Shown: positions 25,227 to 34,817, counted from the stretch's first letter. The stretch is DNA of 64,000 nucleotides from Streptomyces sp. NRRL B-1140 (GCF_001280065.1 NZ_LGEA01000058.1:62001-126000); one strand, 5' to 3'. Notes: generated by a model from the sequence alone, not told the origin. Program-made: numbers and translations.

Positions 25227-27841
25227 GGAGCCGCCCAGGCGCCCCGGCACGGCAGGACGAGGCCGCGCCCGGGCTCCGCCCCGCCCGGTCGTCCGTGCAC
25301 GCGTCCTCCGGCACGCGTCTCGGCACGGCCCGTCCACGCCAGGAAGGCCCGGCGGACCTGCGGCTCGTGCCGCCCGCCCTCGCGGCCTGGGGCACGACGG
25401 CGCTGGTCCTGCCCGCCTCGCCCCGGTGGGCGCTCGGCATCGTGATCGGATGCCTGGCGGCCGCCGGACTGCTGTCCCTGGCCCGGGGCCGTCGGGCCGC
25501 GTCATGGCCGCGCGCCACGCTCGCCGCCCTGCTGCTGTGTGTCGCCGGGGCTGCCGCCTCGGCCGGACTGCACGGGGCGGATCTGCGCCGGGGACCCGTG
25601 CCCGGCCTGGCGCGGGAGTACGCGACGGTGACCTCCGAGGTCGAGCTCACGTCCGACCCCCGGCTCACCCGGCCCCGCGTGAGCGGCGATCACGTGGCTC
25701 CGACAGCCGTGCTGATCGACGCCGACGTGCTGCGGGTCCACGAGACGGGCGGCGCGGTGCTGACCACACGGACACCGGTGCTGATGATCGTGGACGTGGG
25801 CCCGGCCCCACTGGACCGGGCGGCCGGAGGGAGAGGGAGGGGGCGGTCGCCATGGCTCGGGCTGCTGCCGTCGACGCGGCTGCGGGTCGACGCCCGGCTG
25901 GCACCCGCCATGACGGGCGGAGACCGCGTCGCGGCAGTGCTGCGCGTGCGGGACCAGGGCGCACCGGACGTGGTGCGAGGGCCCTCCGGGCCGCAGCGGC
26001 TCGCCGGGCGGCTGCGTGCCGGGCTTCGGCAGGCGACCGACGGGCTGCCCGCGGACGCCCGGGCACTGCTGCCGGGACTGGTGGTCGGGGACACCTCACG
26101 TGTCACGCCCGAGCTGGAGGAGGCGTTCAAGGAGACCGATCTCACGCACACCCTGGCCGTCTCCGGCGCCAACTTCACGATCCTCCTCGCGCTGCTCCTC
26201 GGTCCGCCCGGCCTGGCGCAGCACGTCGAACGGCGGGGGCTCGCGCCCCGGCTGGGTGTCTCACTGCGCGGTACGGCCGTGCTCGGCGGGGTGCTCTCGC
26301 TCGGGTTCGTCGTGGTGTGCAGACCGGATCCGAGCGTGGTGCGGGCCGCGGCCTGCGGGGCCGTGGCCCTGCTCGCCCTGGCGACCGGTCGCCGGAGGTC
26401 GATGATCCCGGCGCTGGCGACGGCGGTTCTGCTGCTGGTGCTGTACGACCCGTGGCTGGCACGGAGTTACGGGTTCCTGCTGTCCGTCGTCGCGACCGGT
26501 GCCCTGCTCACACTCGCGCCGCGCTGGAGTGCCGGGTTGCGGCGGCGAGGGGTGCCGCCGAGGTGGGCGGAGGCCCTGGGCGCCGCCGCAGCCGCGCAGG
26601 CCCTGTGCGCGCCTGTCGTCGCCGTGCTGTCGGCGCGGGTGAGTGTGGTGGCGGTGCCGTGCAATCTGCTCGCGGAGTTCGCGATCGCGCCGGCGACCGT
26701 GCTGGGGTTCGCGGCACTGGCGACGGCGCCGGTGGCGATGCCGGTGGCCAAGGCCCTGGCCTGGTGCGCGCACTGGCCCGCCGAGTGGATCGCGGGGATC
26801 GCCCGGGCCGGGGCGGCACTGCCGGGCGGGGGAGTGGACTGGCCGGGCAGTTGGGCGGGCGCGGCGCTGCTGCCGGCCGTGACCCTCGCCCTGGTGCTCG
26901 TCGGACGGCGGCTGCTCGGGCATCCCTGGTGGTGCGGGATCTGCGGGGTGCTGCTGCTCCTGGTGGTGGTGCAGCCGCCACCGCTGACCCGGGTGGTGAC
27001 GGGCTGGCCGCCGCCCGGCTGGCGGCTGGTGATGTGTGACGTGGGGCAGGGCGACGCCCTGGTGCTCGCGGCGGGCGAGGGGGCCGGGGTGGTGGTGGAC
27101 GCGGGGCCCGACCCGCGGCTCGTCGACCGGTGTCTGCGCTCACTGGGCATCAGCCGGATCCCGCTGGTCGTGCTCACCCACTTCCACGCCGATCACGTGG
27201 CGGGCCTTCCCGGGGTGCTGCGTGGACGGGCGGTGGGCGCGATCGAGACGACGGGGCTGGAGGAGCCCGCGGACCAGGCCGCGTTCGTGCGGAGGCTGGC
27301 GGCGGCGCGGCGGATTCCCGTGACACGTGCGGCGGTCGGGGAGCGGCGGCGCACGGGTGAGTTGTCCTGGCAGGTGGTCTGGCCGCCCCCGAGCCCACCG
27401 CCGGACAGCCCACCGCCGGACTCGCGGCCGGGGGTGCTTGCGGGGGTGCGTCCGGCCCACCCGGCGCCGGAGGGGCCGAACGACGCCAGCGTCGCCCTGC
27501 TGGTCCGCTCGGCCGGACTGCGCCTGCTCCTCCTCGGAGATCTGGAGCCTCCGGCACAGAGGGCACTGGCGCGCTCGCCGGCAGCCGAGGCGCTGGAGGG
27601 GGTGGACGTGCTGAAGGTCGCCCACCACGGCTCGGCCTACCAGGACCCGGGCCTCATACGCCGGGCGGCCCCGCGCCTGGCCCTCATCTCCTGCGGTGCG
27701 GACAACTCGTACGGGCATCCGGCACCGGGCACGGTGGCGGCGTTGAGCGCCGGGGGCGCGACGGTGCTGCGGACGGACCGGGACGGCGCGCTCGCGGTCA
27801 TGGGAGAGGGCGGCGACGAGCTGGCGGTGGCGCGAGACTGA
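25223..27841 (+). CDS. comEC: ComEC/Rec2-like DNA uptake channel with metallo-beta-lactamase domain
   Basis: 872 residues from ATG 25223, overlapping the comEA stop. Order: membrane and OB-like N-terminal region, the ComEC competence domain with many spans (the conserved HTLAVSGANFTILLALLLG segment starts at about residue 310), then a soluble metallo-beta-lactamase domain with HFHADH (about 653-658) and a later KVAHHGS. The family forms the inner-membrane channel for single-stranded DNA, and the lactamase domain may degrade the second strand. All three parts are intact, so the gene is not a decaying remnant. The arylamine N-acetyltransferase gene follows within 5 bp. Confidence 0.92.
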   Translation: MRSRPGAPARQDEAAPGLRPARSSVHASSGTRLGTARPRQEGPADLRLVPPALAAWGTTALVLPASPRWALGIVIGCLAAAGLLSLARGRRAASWPRATLAALLLCVAGAAASAGLHGADLRRGPVPGLAREYATVTSEVELTSDPRLTRPRVSGDHVAPTAVLIDADVLRVHETGGAVLTTRTPVLMIVDVGPAPLDRAAGGRGRGRSPWLGLLPSTRLRVDARLAPAMTGGDRVAAVLRVRDQGAPDVVRGPSGPQRLAGRLRAGLRQATDGLPADARALLPGLVVGDTSRVTPELEEAFKETDLTHTLAVSGANFTILLALLLGPPGLAQHVERRGLAPRLGVSLRGTAVLGGVLSLGFVVVCRPDPSVVRAAACGAVALLALATGRRRSMIPALATAVLLLVLYDPWLARSYGFLLSVVATGALLTLAPRWSAGLRRRGVPPRWAEALGAAAAAQALCAPVVAVLSARVSVVAVPCNLLAEFAIAPATVLGFAALATAPVAMPVAKALAWCAHWPAEWIAGIARAGAALPGGGVDWPGSWAGAALLPAVTLALVLVGRRLLGHPWWCGICGVLLLLVVVQPPPLTRVVTGWPPPGWRLVMCDVGQGDALVLAAGEGAGVVVDAGPDPRLVDRCLRSLGISRIPLVVLTHFHADHVAGLPGVLRGRAVGAIETTGLEEPADQAAFVRRLAAARRIPVTRAAVGERRRTGELSWQVVWPPPSPPPDSPPPDSRPGVLAGVRPAHPAPEGPNDASVALLVRSAGLRLLLLGDLEPPAQRALARSPAAEALEGVDVLKVAHHGSAYQDPGLIRRAAPRLALISCGADNSYGHPAPGTVAALSAGGATVLRTDRDGALAVMGEGGDELAVARD

Positions 27842-27845
27842 AGGC

Positions 27846-28676
27846 ATGAACTCAAGCCAGGTTGATGCGTACCTCCGCCGACTGGGAGTGGGACACCCGG
27901 CGTGGCCCACCGTCGACGCGCTGCGCGAACTGCACCTGCGGCACCTGCGGGCCGTGCCGTTCGAGAACCTCTCGATCCATCTGGGCGAGGAGATCGTGCT
28001 GGAGGAGAAGCGGTTGCTGGACAAGGTGGTGGACGGGCGGCGGGGCGGGTTCTGTTACGAACTCAACGGCTCCTTCGGGGCGTTGCTCACGGCGCTGGGA
28101 TACGACGTGACGCTGCTGGCGGCGCGGGTGTACGGGGACGAGGGGCGGCCCGGCATCCCGTACGACCATCTCGCGCTGCGGGTACGGACGGTGGACGGGG
28201 GTGACTGGCTGGCCGATGTCGGGTTCGGCGCGCACAGTCATCTTCCGCTGGCGTTCGGGGAGCGGGGGGAGCAGCAGGATCCGGCGGGCATGTTCCGGGT
28301 CGTCGAGGCGGGGCCGGACGCGGCCGGAGTGCGCGGGGGGCACGGCACGGTGGAGGCGGCGGACCTGGACGTGCTCCGGGACGGCAGGGCGCAGTACCGC
28401 CTGGAGGTGCGGCCGCGGGCGCTCGCCGACTTCGCGGCCGGAGCGTGGTGGCACAGCACCTCGCCGGTCTCGCACTTCACACGGTCGCTGGTGTGTTCGC
28501 TGGTGACGGAGGAGGGAGGACGGATCACGCTCAGCGGGCGCCGGCTCACGGTGACGGCGGCCGACGGCACGCGCGAGGAGAGGGAGCTGGCGACGGACGA
28601 GGAGGTGCTCGGGGTGTACCGGGAGCGGTTCGGGATCGAGCTCGACAGGGTGCCGGTGTCGCGAAATCCCGCTTAG
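27846..28676 (+). CDS. nat: Arylamine N-acetyltransferase
   Basis: 276 residues; acetyl-CoA-dependent N-acetylation of arylamines and hydrazines. The catalytic triad is visible: Cys70 in RGGFCYELN, His about 107 in YDHLAL and Asp about 124 in ADVGFGAH. Conserved RAVPFENLSIH lies near the start. Length is normal for bacterial NATs. ATG 27846 follows the comEC stop closely, so it may be cotranscribed, though no functional link with DNA uptake is known. The physiological substrate is unknown. Confidence 0.95.
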   Translation: MNSSQVDAYLRRLGVGHPAWPTVDALRELHLRHLRAVPFENLSIHLGEEIVLEEKRLLDKVVDGRRGGFCYELNGSFGALLTALGYDVTLLAARVYGDEGRPGIPYDHLALRVRTVDGGDWLADVGFGAHSHLPLAFGERGEQQDPAGMFRVVEAGPDAAGVRGGHGTVEAADLDVLRDGRAQYRLEVRPRALADFAAGAWWHSTSPVSHFTRSLVCSLVTEEGGRITLSGRRLTVTAADGTREERELATDEEVLGVYRERFGIELDRVPVSRNPA

Positions 28677-28798
28677 AGGTCAATTGCGGCCACAGGGGGC
28701 TACTCAGGCGTAGTACCAGCACATCTGCTGGATTCCCGTGATGTGGTCCCGTGTTGCCTCGAAAGCCTCATGGGTGGTCGAATGCGTCTTCGGTACGT

Positions 28799-28818
28799 GT
28801 GATCAACAGTGATCAACA
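28799..28818. repeat. Tandem 10-bp repeat before the YceI gene
   Basis: GTGATCAACA occurs twice in tandem, placing two TGATCA palindromes one helical turn apart, 32 bp before the start codon. Candidate operator for the YceI gene; the regulator is unknown. The rest of the gap 28677-28849 holds only a short CCAGCA/TGCTGG hairpin (28716-28731). Confidence 0.4.
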
Positions 28819-28849
28819 GGCGATTTCGAGTCACTCAGAGGAGCCGTGG

Positions 28850-29731
28850 ATGATCGGCCGCTGGCGGGCAAGCCGCACCGACCGGGTGCACCGGACGAGT
28901 CCCCTGGCGGCGGTGCCGACACCGCCGAGCGCGGGGGTGCTGGCCTGCCGGGTGCTGGACCCGGTCAACGAACCGGTCCGGCACGCGGAGTTCGCGGTGA
29001 CGGACGCCGTGGGGCGGCCGGTCGTCAGCGGCGGAGCGGATCCGTACGGATCGTTCGTGACGACGGTGCCGGCGGGGGAGTACCGGCTGGCGGTGTCGGC
29101 GGAGGGGTACACGCCCTACCGGGCGACGACGCAGGTCACCGAGAACGCGCTCGCGTCACTCGGGGACGTGACGCTGCAGGTCGCCCGGCCGCCGGAGCTT
29201 CCCGCTACCGGTGACTGGGAGGTCGAGTCGGCGCACTCCTCGATCGGCTTCACCGCGCGGCACATCGGACTGGCCCGCATCCACGGGCAGTTCAAGTCGT
29301 TCGCGGGAGTGCTGCGGGTCGCCGATCCGGTGGAGCGGTCGGCGATGCACGTGGTGATCGACGCGGCGTCCATCGACACCAACATGAGGATGCGGGACGA
29401 CCATCTGCGCTCGGCGGACTTCCTGGACGTCGAGAGGTTTCCGACGCTGGAGTTCTACAGCGACCGGTTCGTGCACAAGGGCGGGAACCGGTGGGCCGTG
29501 ACCGGGGCGCTGTCACTGCACGGCGTGACGCGGACGGTCACGCTGGACACGGAGTACCTGGGTCTGGGCAACGGCATGGAGGGCGAGGTGCGGGCGGCCT
29601 GCCGCGCCACGACCGAACTGCACCGGGACGACTTCACGGTGAGCTGGCAGACCATGCTGGCGCGCGGCATCGCGGTGGTGGGGCCGAGCATCAGGGTCGA
29701 CCTCGATGTGCAGATCGTCCGCAAGGGCTGA
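28850..29731 (+). CDS. YceI-like protein with N-terminal carboxypeptidase-regulatory-like domain
   Basis: 293 residues from ATG 28850 (AGAGGA upstream). Residues ~20-110 resemble a carboxypeptidase-regulatory/Ig-like beta sandwich (VLDPVNEPVRHAEFAVTD, GSFVTTVPAGEYRLAVSA). Residues ~118-290 are a YceI lipocalin-like domain (WEVESAHSSIGFTARHIG; MRDDHLRSADFLDVERFPTL; VTGALSLHGVTRTVTL). YceI barrels bind polyisoprenoids in other bacteria. There is no signal peptide, unlike E. coli YceI, so it should stay in the cytosol. The two-domain fusion is unusual compared with the single-domain family; ligand unknown. Confidence 0.85.
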   Translation: MIGRWRASRTDRVHRTSPLAAVPTPPSAGVLACRVLDPVNEPVRHAEFAVTDAVGRPVVSGGADPYGSFVTTVPAGEYRLAVSAEGYTPYRATTQVTENALASLGDVTLQVARPPELPATGDWEVESAHSSIGFTARHIGLARIHGQFKSFAGVLRVADPVERSAMHVVIDAASIDTNMRMRDDHLRSADFLDVERFPTLEFYSDRFVHKGGNRWAVTGALSLHGVTRTVTLDTEYLGLGNGMEGEVRAACRATTELHRDDFTVSWQTMLARGIAVVGPSIRVDLDVQIVRKG

Positions 29732-29769
29732 GTGACCCGGCCGCGCGGCGGTGTCGGACAATGTCCGGC

Positions 29770-30015
29770 GTGAGTGATGTGCGACATGTGCTGGTGCTGC
29801 CCGACCGTGATGCCGCGGAAGAGGTGGTGGAGGCGCTGCGGGAGCGGTTCGGGGTCGTCGAGGAGCCGCACCTGGTGCGGGACGCCCTCGCCGGGGAGGA
29901 CGACGCCGAGGACGCGCAGTGGCTGGTCGTCCTGCGGGACGAGGACAAGCGGCTGGATTCCGGGGAGCTGGACCGGCTGGCCGGCGAGTGGGAGGGCTGG
30001 CGGGAGGAACCGTAG
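29770..30015 (+). CDS. 81-residue conserved hypothetical protein
   Basis: A small acidic protein: VRHVLVLPDRDAAEEVVEAL at the start, VVLRDE in the middle, and a Trp-rich end (EWEGWREEP). It looks like one beta-alpha-beta unit. I do not recognise the family. GTG 29770 lies seven bases after GACAAT, so a leaderless transcript is likely; an in-frame ATG at 29761 is the alternative start. It directly precedes holA. Confidence 0.65.
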   Translation: MSDVRHVLVLPDRDAAEEVVEALRERFGVVEEPHLVRDALAGEDDAEDAQWLVVLRDEDKRLDSGELDRLAGEWEGWREEP

Positions 30016-30083
30016 GCGGTCCTCCGAGCGCGTACGGCCCGCGTCGGGGTCCGCTGTCAGTGGCGCGTGGGATGCTTGGGGCG

Positions 30084-31073
30084 ATGGCCAGGAAGACTGC
30101 GAATGACGACCCCCTCGCCCCGGTGACGCTAGCCGTGGGCCAGGAGGAGCTGCTCCTCGACCGTGCGGTGCAGGAGGTGGTGGCCGCGGCGAAGGCGGCC
30201 GACGCCGACACGGACGTACGGGACCTGACCCCGGACCAGTTGCAGCCCGGCACGCTCGCCGAGCTGACGAGCCCGTCGCTCTTCGCGGAGCGCAAGGTCG
30301 TGGTCGTGCGCGGCGCGCAGGATCTGTCGGCCGACACGATCAAGGACGTGAAGGCATACCTCGGGGCACCGGCCGAGGAGATCACCCTCGTGCTGCTGCA
30401 TGCCGGCGGGGCCAAGGGCAAGGGGCTGCTCGACGCGGCGCGCAAGGCGGGGGCCCGCGAGGTGGCCTGCCCGAAGATGACGAAGCCGGCGGACCGGCTG
30501 GCGTTCGTGCGGGGCGAGTTCAGGACGACGGGGAGGTCCGCCACGCCGGAGGCGTGCCAGGCGCTCGTCGACGCGATCGGCAGCGATCTGCGGGAGCTGG
30601 CCTCGGCGGTGTCGCAGCTGGTCGCGGACGTCGAGGGGACGATCGACGAGGCGGTCGTCGGGCGGTACTACACCGGGCGGGCCGAGGCGTCGAGCTTCAC
30701 GGTCGCCGACCGGGCGGTCGAGGGGCGGGCCGCGGAGGCCCTGGAGGCGTTGCGCTGGTCGCTGGCGACCGGGGTCGCGCCGGTGCTCATCACGAGCGCG
30801 CTCGCGCAGGGGGTCCGGGCGATCGGGAAGCTGTCCTCCGCGCGCGGAGGGCGGCCGGCGGATCTCGCGCGGGAGCTGGGCATGCCGCCGTGGAAGATCG
30901 ACCGGGTGCGGCAGCAGATGCGGGGCTGGACCCCGGACGGCGTGTCGGTCGCGCTGCGGGCCGTGGCCGAGGCGGACGCGGGGGTGAAGGGCGGGGGCGA
31001 CGACCCCGAGTACGCCTTGGAGAAAGCAGTGGTCACCATCGCCAGGGCGGCCCGCTCCAGGGGGCGCGGCTAG
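30084..31073 (+). CDS. holA: DNA polymerase III delta subunit
   Basis: 329 residues. The delta subunit of the clamp loader opens the beta sliding clamp. The N-terminal AAA-like domain has VTLAVGQEELLLDRAV (the degenerate Walker region) and LFAERKVVVVRGAQDL. The C-terminal collar domain contains ALRWSLATGVAPVLITSALAQGVRAIGKL and PPWKIDRVRQQMRGW. Length fits the family. ATG 30084 lies seven bases after GATGCT; an in-frame ATG at 30072 is an alternative start. It faces a convergent VOC gene. Confidence 0.92.
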   Translation: MARKTANDDPLAPVTLAVGQEELLLDRAVQEVVAAAKAADADTDVRDLTPDQLQPGTLAELTSPSLFAERKVVVVRGAQDLSADTIKDVKAYLGAPAEEITLVLLHAGGAKGKGLLDAARKAGAREVACPKMTKPADRLAFVRGEFRTTGRSATPEACQALVDAIGSDLRELASAVSQLVADVEGTIDEAVVGRYYTGRAEASSFTVADRAVEGRAAEALEALRWSLATGVAPVLITSALAQGVRAIGKLSSARGGRPADLARELGMPPWKIDRVRQQMRGWTPDGVSVALRAVAEADAGVKGGGDDPEYALEKAVVTIARAARSRGRG

Positions 31074-31099
31074 CGGGACCCGGGCCGACAGGGACTGCC

Positions 31100-31525
31100 T
31101 CAGAACACCGGCTCCCCCATCCCCAGCAGATTGCCCTCGCTGTCGTGGAACCAGGCGCCGCGTTCGCCCCGCGCGACCTTGCTGGGGTAGTTGCCCTCGA
31201 TCTCGGCGATTCCGCCCCGCGTGCGGAAGCCCGGGGCGTCGACCTCCTCGAAGACCACCCCGCGGCGCTTCAGTTCGGCGACCGCCGCATCGAGATCCTC
31301 GACCTCCAACGCCATCTGCGTGAAGGTGCCCGGGGAGGCCCCCGTCGAGCGGAACAGGACGAACTCCGCGCCGCCGCACCGGTAGAGCAGCCCGCCGGGG
31401 CGTTCGTCCACGGGATCCAGACCCAGTTTCTCCGCGTAGAAGCGCCGCGCCCGCTCCAGGTCCTGGGCGGGGAGCCTGGTCGCCGCGCGGACCAGGACCG
31501 GTGCCTCGGTGTCGTGTGCGTCCAT
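31100..31525 (-). CDS. VOC/glyoxalase superfamily protein
   Basis: 141 residues, a two-module beta-alpha-beta-beta-beta fold. Signs: ARRFYAEKLGLDPVDERPGGLLYRCGG in the first module and FHDSEGNLLGMGEPVF closing the second, as in single-domain VOC proteins. The metal ligand set is incomplete by eye (Glu/Asp in the first module, Asp in the last), so the enzymatic role is uncertain. ATG 31525 has GGAGAG adjacent but too close; CACAGT six bases upstream could make it leaderless. Confidence 0.8.
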   Translation of the reverse strand: MDAHDTEAPVLVRAATRLPAQDLERARRFYAEKLGLDPVDERPGGLLYRCGGAEFVLFRSTGASPGTFTQMALEVEDLDAAVAELKRRGVVFEEVDAPGFRTRGGIAEIEGNYPSKVARGERGAWFHDSEGNLLGMGEPVF

Positions 31526-31625
31526 CTCTCCACTGTGCCGTGATCGAGTCGCCCTCTTCCTGCCGGAGAGGAGAATCGGGTGTATCAGCCGTACGTCGCC
31601 AAGTGACGGAGAGGTGGCGAAGACC

Positions 31626-32021
31626 ATGGCTGAACACCCGCACGCAGCGCTGGTCCGCAAGGGATTCGAGGCCTTCTCGCGTGGTGACATGGACACTCTG
31701 CGCGGATTGATGGCGGGGGACGCCACCCACCACGTGCCCGGCGATCACCCGTTGTCGGGCGACTACAAAGGGGTGGACTCGATCATCGAGATGTACGAAC
31801 GGCTCGGCGCGGAGACGAACGGAACCATGCGCGTCGACCTGATCGGCATCGCTGTCGACGGCCGTGGTCACGCGGTCGGCATGACCCGCTTCATGGCCGA
31901 GCGCAACGGCAAGAGCCTCGACGACACCGGCTGCATCGTCTTCCGGATCGTCGGAGACAAGGTCACCGACCTCGACGAGTGCGTGGAGGACATCGACAAG
32001 AACAACGAGTTCTGGTCCTGA
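31626..32021 (+). CDS. SnoaL/NTF2-like protein
   Basis: 131 residues. The cone-shaped NTF2 fold is shown by an N-terminal helix (ALVRKGFEAFSRGDMDTLRGLM), AGDATHHVPGDHPLSGDYKGVDSI, and closing strands (GKSLDDTGCIVFRIVGDKV) ending WS. This family includes ketosteroid isomerase-like and polyketide cyclases as well as many of unknown role. GAGAGG lies ~10 bases upstream of ATG 31626. The divergent neighbour is the VOC gene. No specific function can be given. Confidence 0.82.
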   Translation: MAEHPHAALVRKGFEAFSRGDMDTLRGLMAGDATHHVPGDHPLSGDYKGVDSIIEMYERLGAETNGTMRVDLIGIAVDGRGHAVGMTRFMAERNGKSLDDTGCIVFRIVGDKVTDLDECVEDIDKNNEFWS

Positions 32022-32026
32022 ACAGG

Positions 32027-32077
32027 CCGAAGGCCCCGCCGACCGCCCTGGGGAAGGGCGGAAGGCGGGGCCTTCGG
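32027..32077 (+). terminator. Terminator after the SnoaL-like gene
   Basis: Perfect 14-bp outer stem (32027-32040 with 32064-32077) enclosing a second hairpin (CGCCCT/AGGGCG). Confidence 0.8.
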
Positions 32078-32088
32078 TACGAGCTGCT

Positions 32089-32130
32089 GGATCCGCGCCC
32101 GCGTGGCGAACGCAGGCCGCGCGCGGATCC
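32089..32130 (-). terminator. Hairpin downstream of rpsT
   Basis: GGATCCGCGC and GCGCGGATCC form a perfect 10-bp stem, 65 bp beyond the rpsT stop, between convergent genes. Confidence 0.55.
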
Positions 32131-32194
32131 GGGGTGCCGGACGGGAGCGGATGAGAGAGGGCCCGCTCGGTTCCCTCCGGCGTCACATCAGATG

Positions 32195-32461
32195 TCAGCC
32201 CTTGAGCGCGTCGACCTTCGAAGCCAGCGCCGACTTCTTGTTGGCGGCCTGGTTCTTGTGGATGACGCCCTTCGAGACGGCCTTGTCGAGCTGACGCGCG
32301 GCGACGCGCTGGTACTCGGTGGCCTTCTCGACGTCACCCGCGGCAGCAGCCTCACGGGCCTTGCGGATCGCGGTCTTGAGGGAGGACTTGACGGCCTTGT
32401 TGCGCAGCCGCGCCTTCTCGTTGGTCTTGATCCGCTTGATCTGGGACTTGATGTTCGCCAC
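32195..32461 (-). CDS. rpsT: 30S ribosomal protein S20
   Basis: 88 residues, basic, a three-helix bundle that binds 16S r[23 protein letters not shown] at the start and [20 protein letters not shown] at the end, matching the S20 family. GTG 32461 is preceded by AGAAGG. It is transcribed divergently from lepA, another translation gene; the 240-bp gap between them (32462-32701) must hold both promoters, but I cannot place them with confidence. Confidence 0.97.
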   Translation of the reverse strand: MANIKSQIKRIKTNEKARLRNKAVKSSLKTAIRKAREAAAAGDVEKATEYQRVAARQLDKAVSKGVIHKNQAANKKSALASKVDALKG

Positions 32462-32701
32462 GAATGAGCCTTCTCAGGTTCTGGCACGAGGCCGCACGGA
32501 CACCGCACGATTCCCGCACCGGGTGATTTCTTGGGTCGTGCCTCCTGCGAGAGGGCATGAGGCACAGCCACCCAGGCTACCAGCGGCCCCTTCCGCGGCC
32601 CAAACCCGTCCGTGGTCCCCACCCGTGGGACCATGGAGGCTACGTATCGATCCGACCCGAGACCGCAGACACTGCGGACGCCTCAAGAATCAGGACCCTG
32701 C

Positions 32702-34570
32702 GTGCCCGCGATCCCCAGCCACGTGCCCGAGCCGAGCCGTACCGACCCGGCTCTGATCCGCAACTTCTGCATCATCGCGCACATCGACCACGGCAAGTCC
32801 ACGCTCGCCGACCGGATGCTCCAGCTCACCGGAGTGGTCGAGCAGCGGCAGATGCGCGCCCAGTACCTCGACCGCATGGACATCGAGCGCGAGCGTGGCA
32901 TCACGATCAAGTCACAGGCGGTGCGTCTGCCGTGGGCTCCCACCCACGACAAGAACGACACGCACATCCTGAACATGATCGACACCCCCGGGCACGTCGA
33001 CTTCACCTACGAGGTCTCCCGGTCGCTCGCCGCGTGCGAGGGGACCATCCTCCTGGTCGACGCCGCCCAGGGCATCGAGGCGCAGACCCTCGCCAACCTC
33101 TACCTGGCGATGGAGAACGACCTCAAGATCATCCCGGTGCTCAACAAGATCGACCTGCCGGCGGCGCAGCCCGAGAAGTTCTCCGAGGAGCTCGCCAACC
33201 TGGTCGGGTGCGACCCCGAGGACGTGCTCAAGGTGTCCGCCAAGACGGGCCTGGGCGTCGAGGCGCTGCTCGACAAGGTCGTCGCGGAGATCCCGCCACC
33301 GGTCGGTGTCGCCGACGCCCCCGCCCGCGCGATGATCTTCGACTCGGTCTACGACTCCTACCGCGGTGTCGTGACGTACGTCCGTGTCATCGACGGCCAG
33401 CTCAACAAGCGCGAGCGGATCCGGATGATGTCCACCGGAGCCACGCACGAGCTGCTGGAGATCGGCACCAACTCCCCGGAGATGCTGTCGGCCGACGGTC
33501 TCGGCGTCGGCGAGGTGGGCTACCTCATCACCGGTGTGAAGGACGTCCGCCAGTCCAAGGTCGGTGACACCGTCACCAGCCAGCACAAGGGCGCCGAGGA
33601 GGCGCTCGGCGGTTACAAGGACCCCAAGCCGATGGTCTTCTCGGGCCTGTATCCGCTGGACGGCTCCGACTACCCCGAGCTGCGCGAGGCGCTGGACAAG
33701 CTCCAGCTCAACGACGCCGCCCTCGTCTACGAGCCGGAGACCTCCGCCGCCCTCGGCTTCGGTTTCCGCGTCGGTTTCCTCGGCCTGCTGCACCTGGACG
33801 TGATCAGGGAGCGGCTGGAGCGCGAGTTCGGCCTCGACCTCATCGCCACCGCGCCGAACGTGGTCTACCGCGTCCTCATGGAGGACGGCACCGAGCACAC
33901 GGTGACCAACCCGAGCGAGTTCCCCGAGGGCAAGATCTCGGAGGTCTACGAGCCGGTCGTGCGGGCCACCATCCTCGCGCCCAGCGAGTTCATCGGCTCG
34001 ATCATGGAGCTGTGCCAGACCCGGCGCGGCACCCTGCTCGGCATGGACTACCTCTCCGAGGACCGGGTCGAGATCCGCTACACCCTGCCGCTCGCCGAGA
34101 TCGTCTTCGACTTCTTCGACCAGCTGAAGTCCAAGACCCGCGGCTACGCCTCCCTCGACTACGAGCCCACCGGCGAGCAGACCTCCAGCCTGGTCAAGGT
34201 CGACATCCTGCTGCACGGCGACAAGGTGGACGCCTTCTCGGCGATCACCCACAAGGACGCCGCGTACGCGTACGGTGTGCGGCTCGTCGCCAAGCTGCGC
34301 GAGCTCATCCCGCGGCAGGCCTTCGAGGTGCCCATCCAGGCCGCCATCGGCTCCCGGGTCATCGCCCGCGAGACCATCCGCGCCATCCGTAAGGACGTCC
34401 TCGCCAAGTGCTACGGCGGTGACATCTCCCGTAAGCGGAAGCTGCTGGAGAAGCAGAAGGAGGGCAAGAAGCGGATGAAGATGGTGGGTTCCGTGGAGGT
34501 TCCGCAGGAGGCCTTCATCGCCGTCCTGTCGAGTGATGACAGCGCGGGGTCGGGCAAGGGCAAGAAGTAA
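32702..34570 (+). CDS. lepA: Elongation factor 4 (LepA)
   Basis: 622-residue translational GTPase that binds the ribosome and back-translocates or assists initiation. G1 AHIDHGKST (about 26-34), G2 with RERGITI, G3 DTPGHVDF, G4 NKIDLP and G5 SAKTG are all present. EF-G-like domains II, III and V follow, and then the LepA-specific C-terminal domain ([18 protein letters not shown]). GTG 32702 gives the standard length; earlier in-frame starts would add low-complexity residues. Confidence 0.96.
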   Translation: MPAIPSHVPEPSRTDPALIRNFCIIAHIDHGKSTLADRMLQLTGVVEQRQMRAQYLDRMDIERERGITIKSQAVRLPWAPTHDKNDTHILNMIDTPGHVDFTYEVSRSLAACEGTILLVDAAQGIEAQTLANLYLAMENDLKIIPVLNKIDLPAAQPEKFSEELANLVGCDPEDVLKVSAKTGLGVEALLDKVVAEIPPPVGVADAPARAMIFDSVYDSYRGVVTYVRVIDGQLNKRERIRMMSTGATHELLEIGTNSPEMLSADGLGVGEVGYLITGVKDVRQSKVGDTVTSQHKGAEEALGGYKDPKPMVFSGLYPLDGSDYPELREALDKLQLNDAALVYEPETSAALGFGFRVGFLGLLHLDVIRERLEREFGLDLIATAPNVVYRVLMEDGTEHTVTNPSEFPEGKISEVYEPVVRATILAPSEFIGSIMELCQTRRGTLLGMDYLSEDRVEIRYTLPLAEIVFDFFDQLKSKTRGYASLDYEPTGEQTSSLVKVDILLHGDKVDAFSAITHKDAAYAYGVRLVAKLRELIPRQAFEVPIQAAIGSRVIARETIRAIRKDVLAKCYGGDISRKRKLLEKQKEGKKRMKMVGSVEVPQEAFIAVLSSDDSAGSGKGKK

Positions 34571-34612
34571 TCACTGATTACCGCGGGTTACACCGCAATC
34601 CGGGTTGAACAG

Positions 34613-34642
34613 GGGCCCGCCGTGCGAAAGTGCGGCGGGCCC
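34613..34642 (+). terminator. Terminator after lepA
   Basis: GGGCCCGCCG and its complement form a GC-rich stem around GTGCGAAAGTG, 42 bp after the stop. Confidence 0.7.
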
Positions 34643-34738
34643 TGCGCGTTCGCGGGGTAGCTCTCTGTACGAAGTGACAGGCCGCGGACCCTTACGCGGG
34701 GGCCGGTCGCCCTTTACTCTGATCCCTGCTCGATAGTT

Positions 34739-34767
34739 ACTCGCGAGTTAAACAAGGGCTCGCGAGC
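34739..34767. promoter_or_regulatory. Paired CTCGCGAG palindromes before the acyl-CoA ligase gene
   Basis: ACTCGCGAGT (34739-34748) and GCTCGCGAGC (34758-34767), two perfect 10-bp palindromes with centres 19 bp apart, 50-80 bp before the start. Such sites suit a TetR-type repressor of fatty-acid genes, but no regulator gene is adjacent. Confidence 0.5.
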
Positions 34768-34817
34768 GAACCCAGCCGCACCTGAGCCAGCCGCACGTCG
34801 CGGGCCCGGAGGATGTC

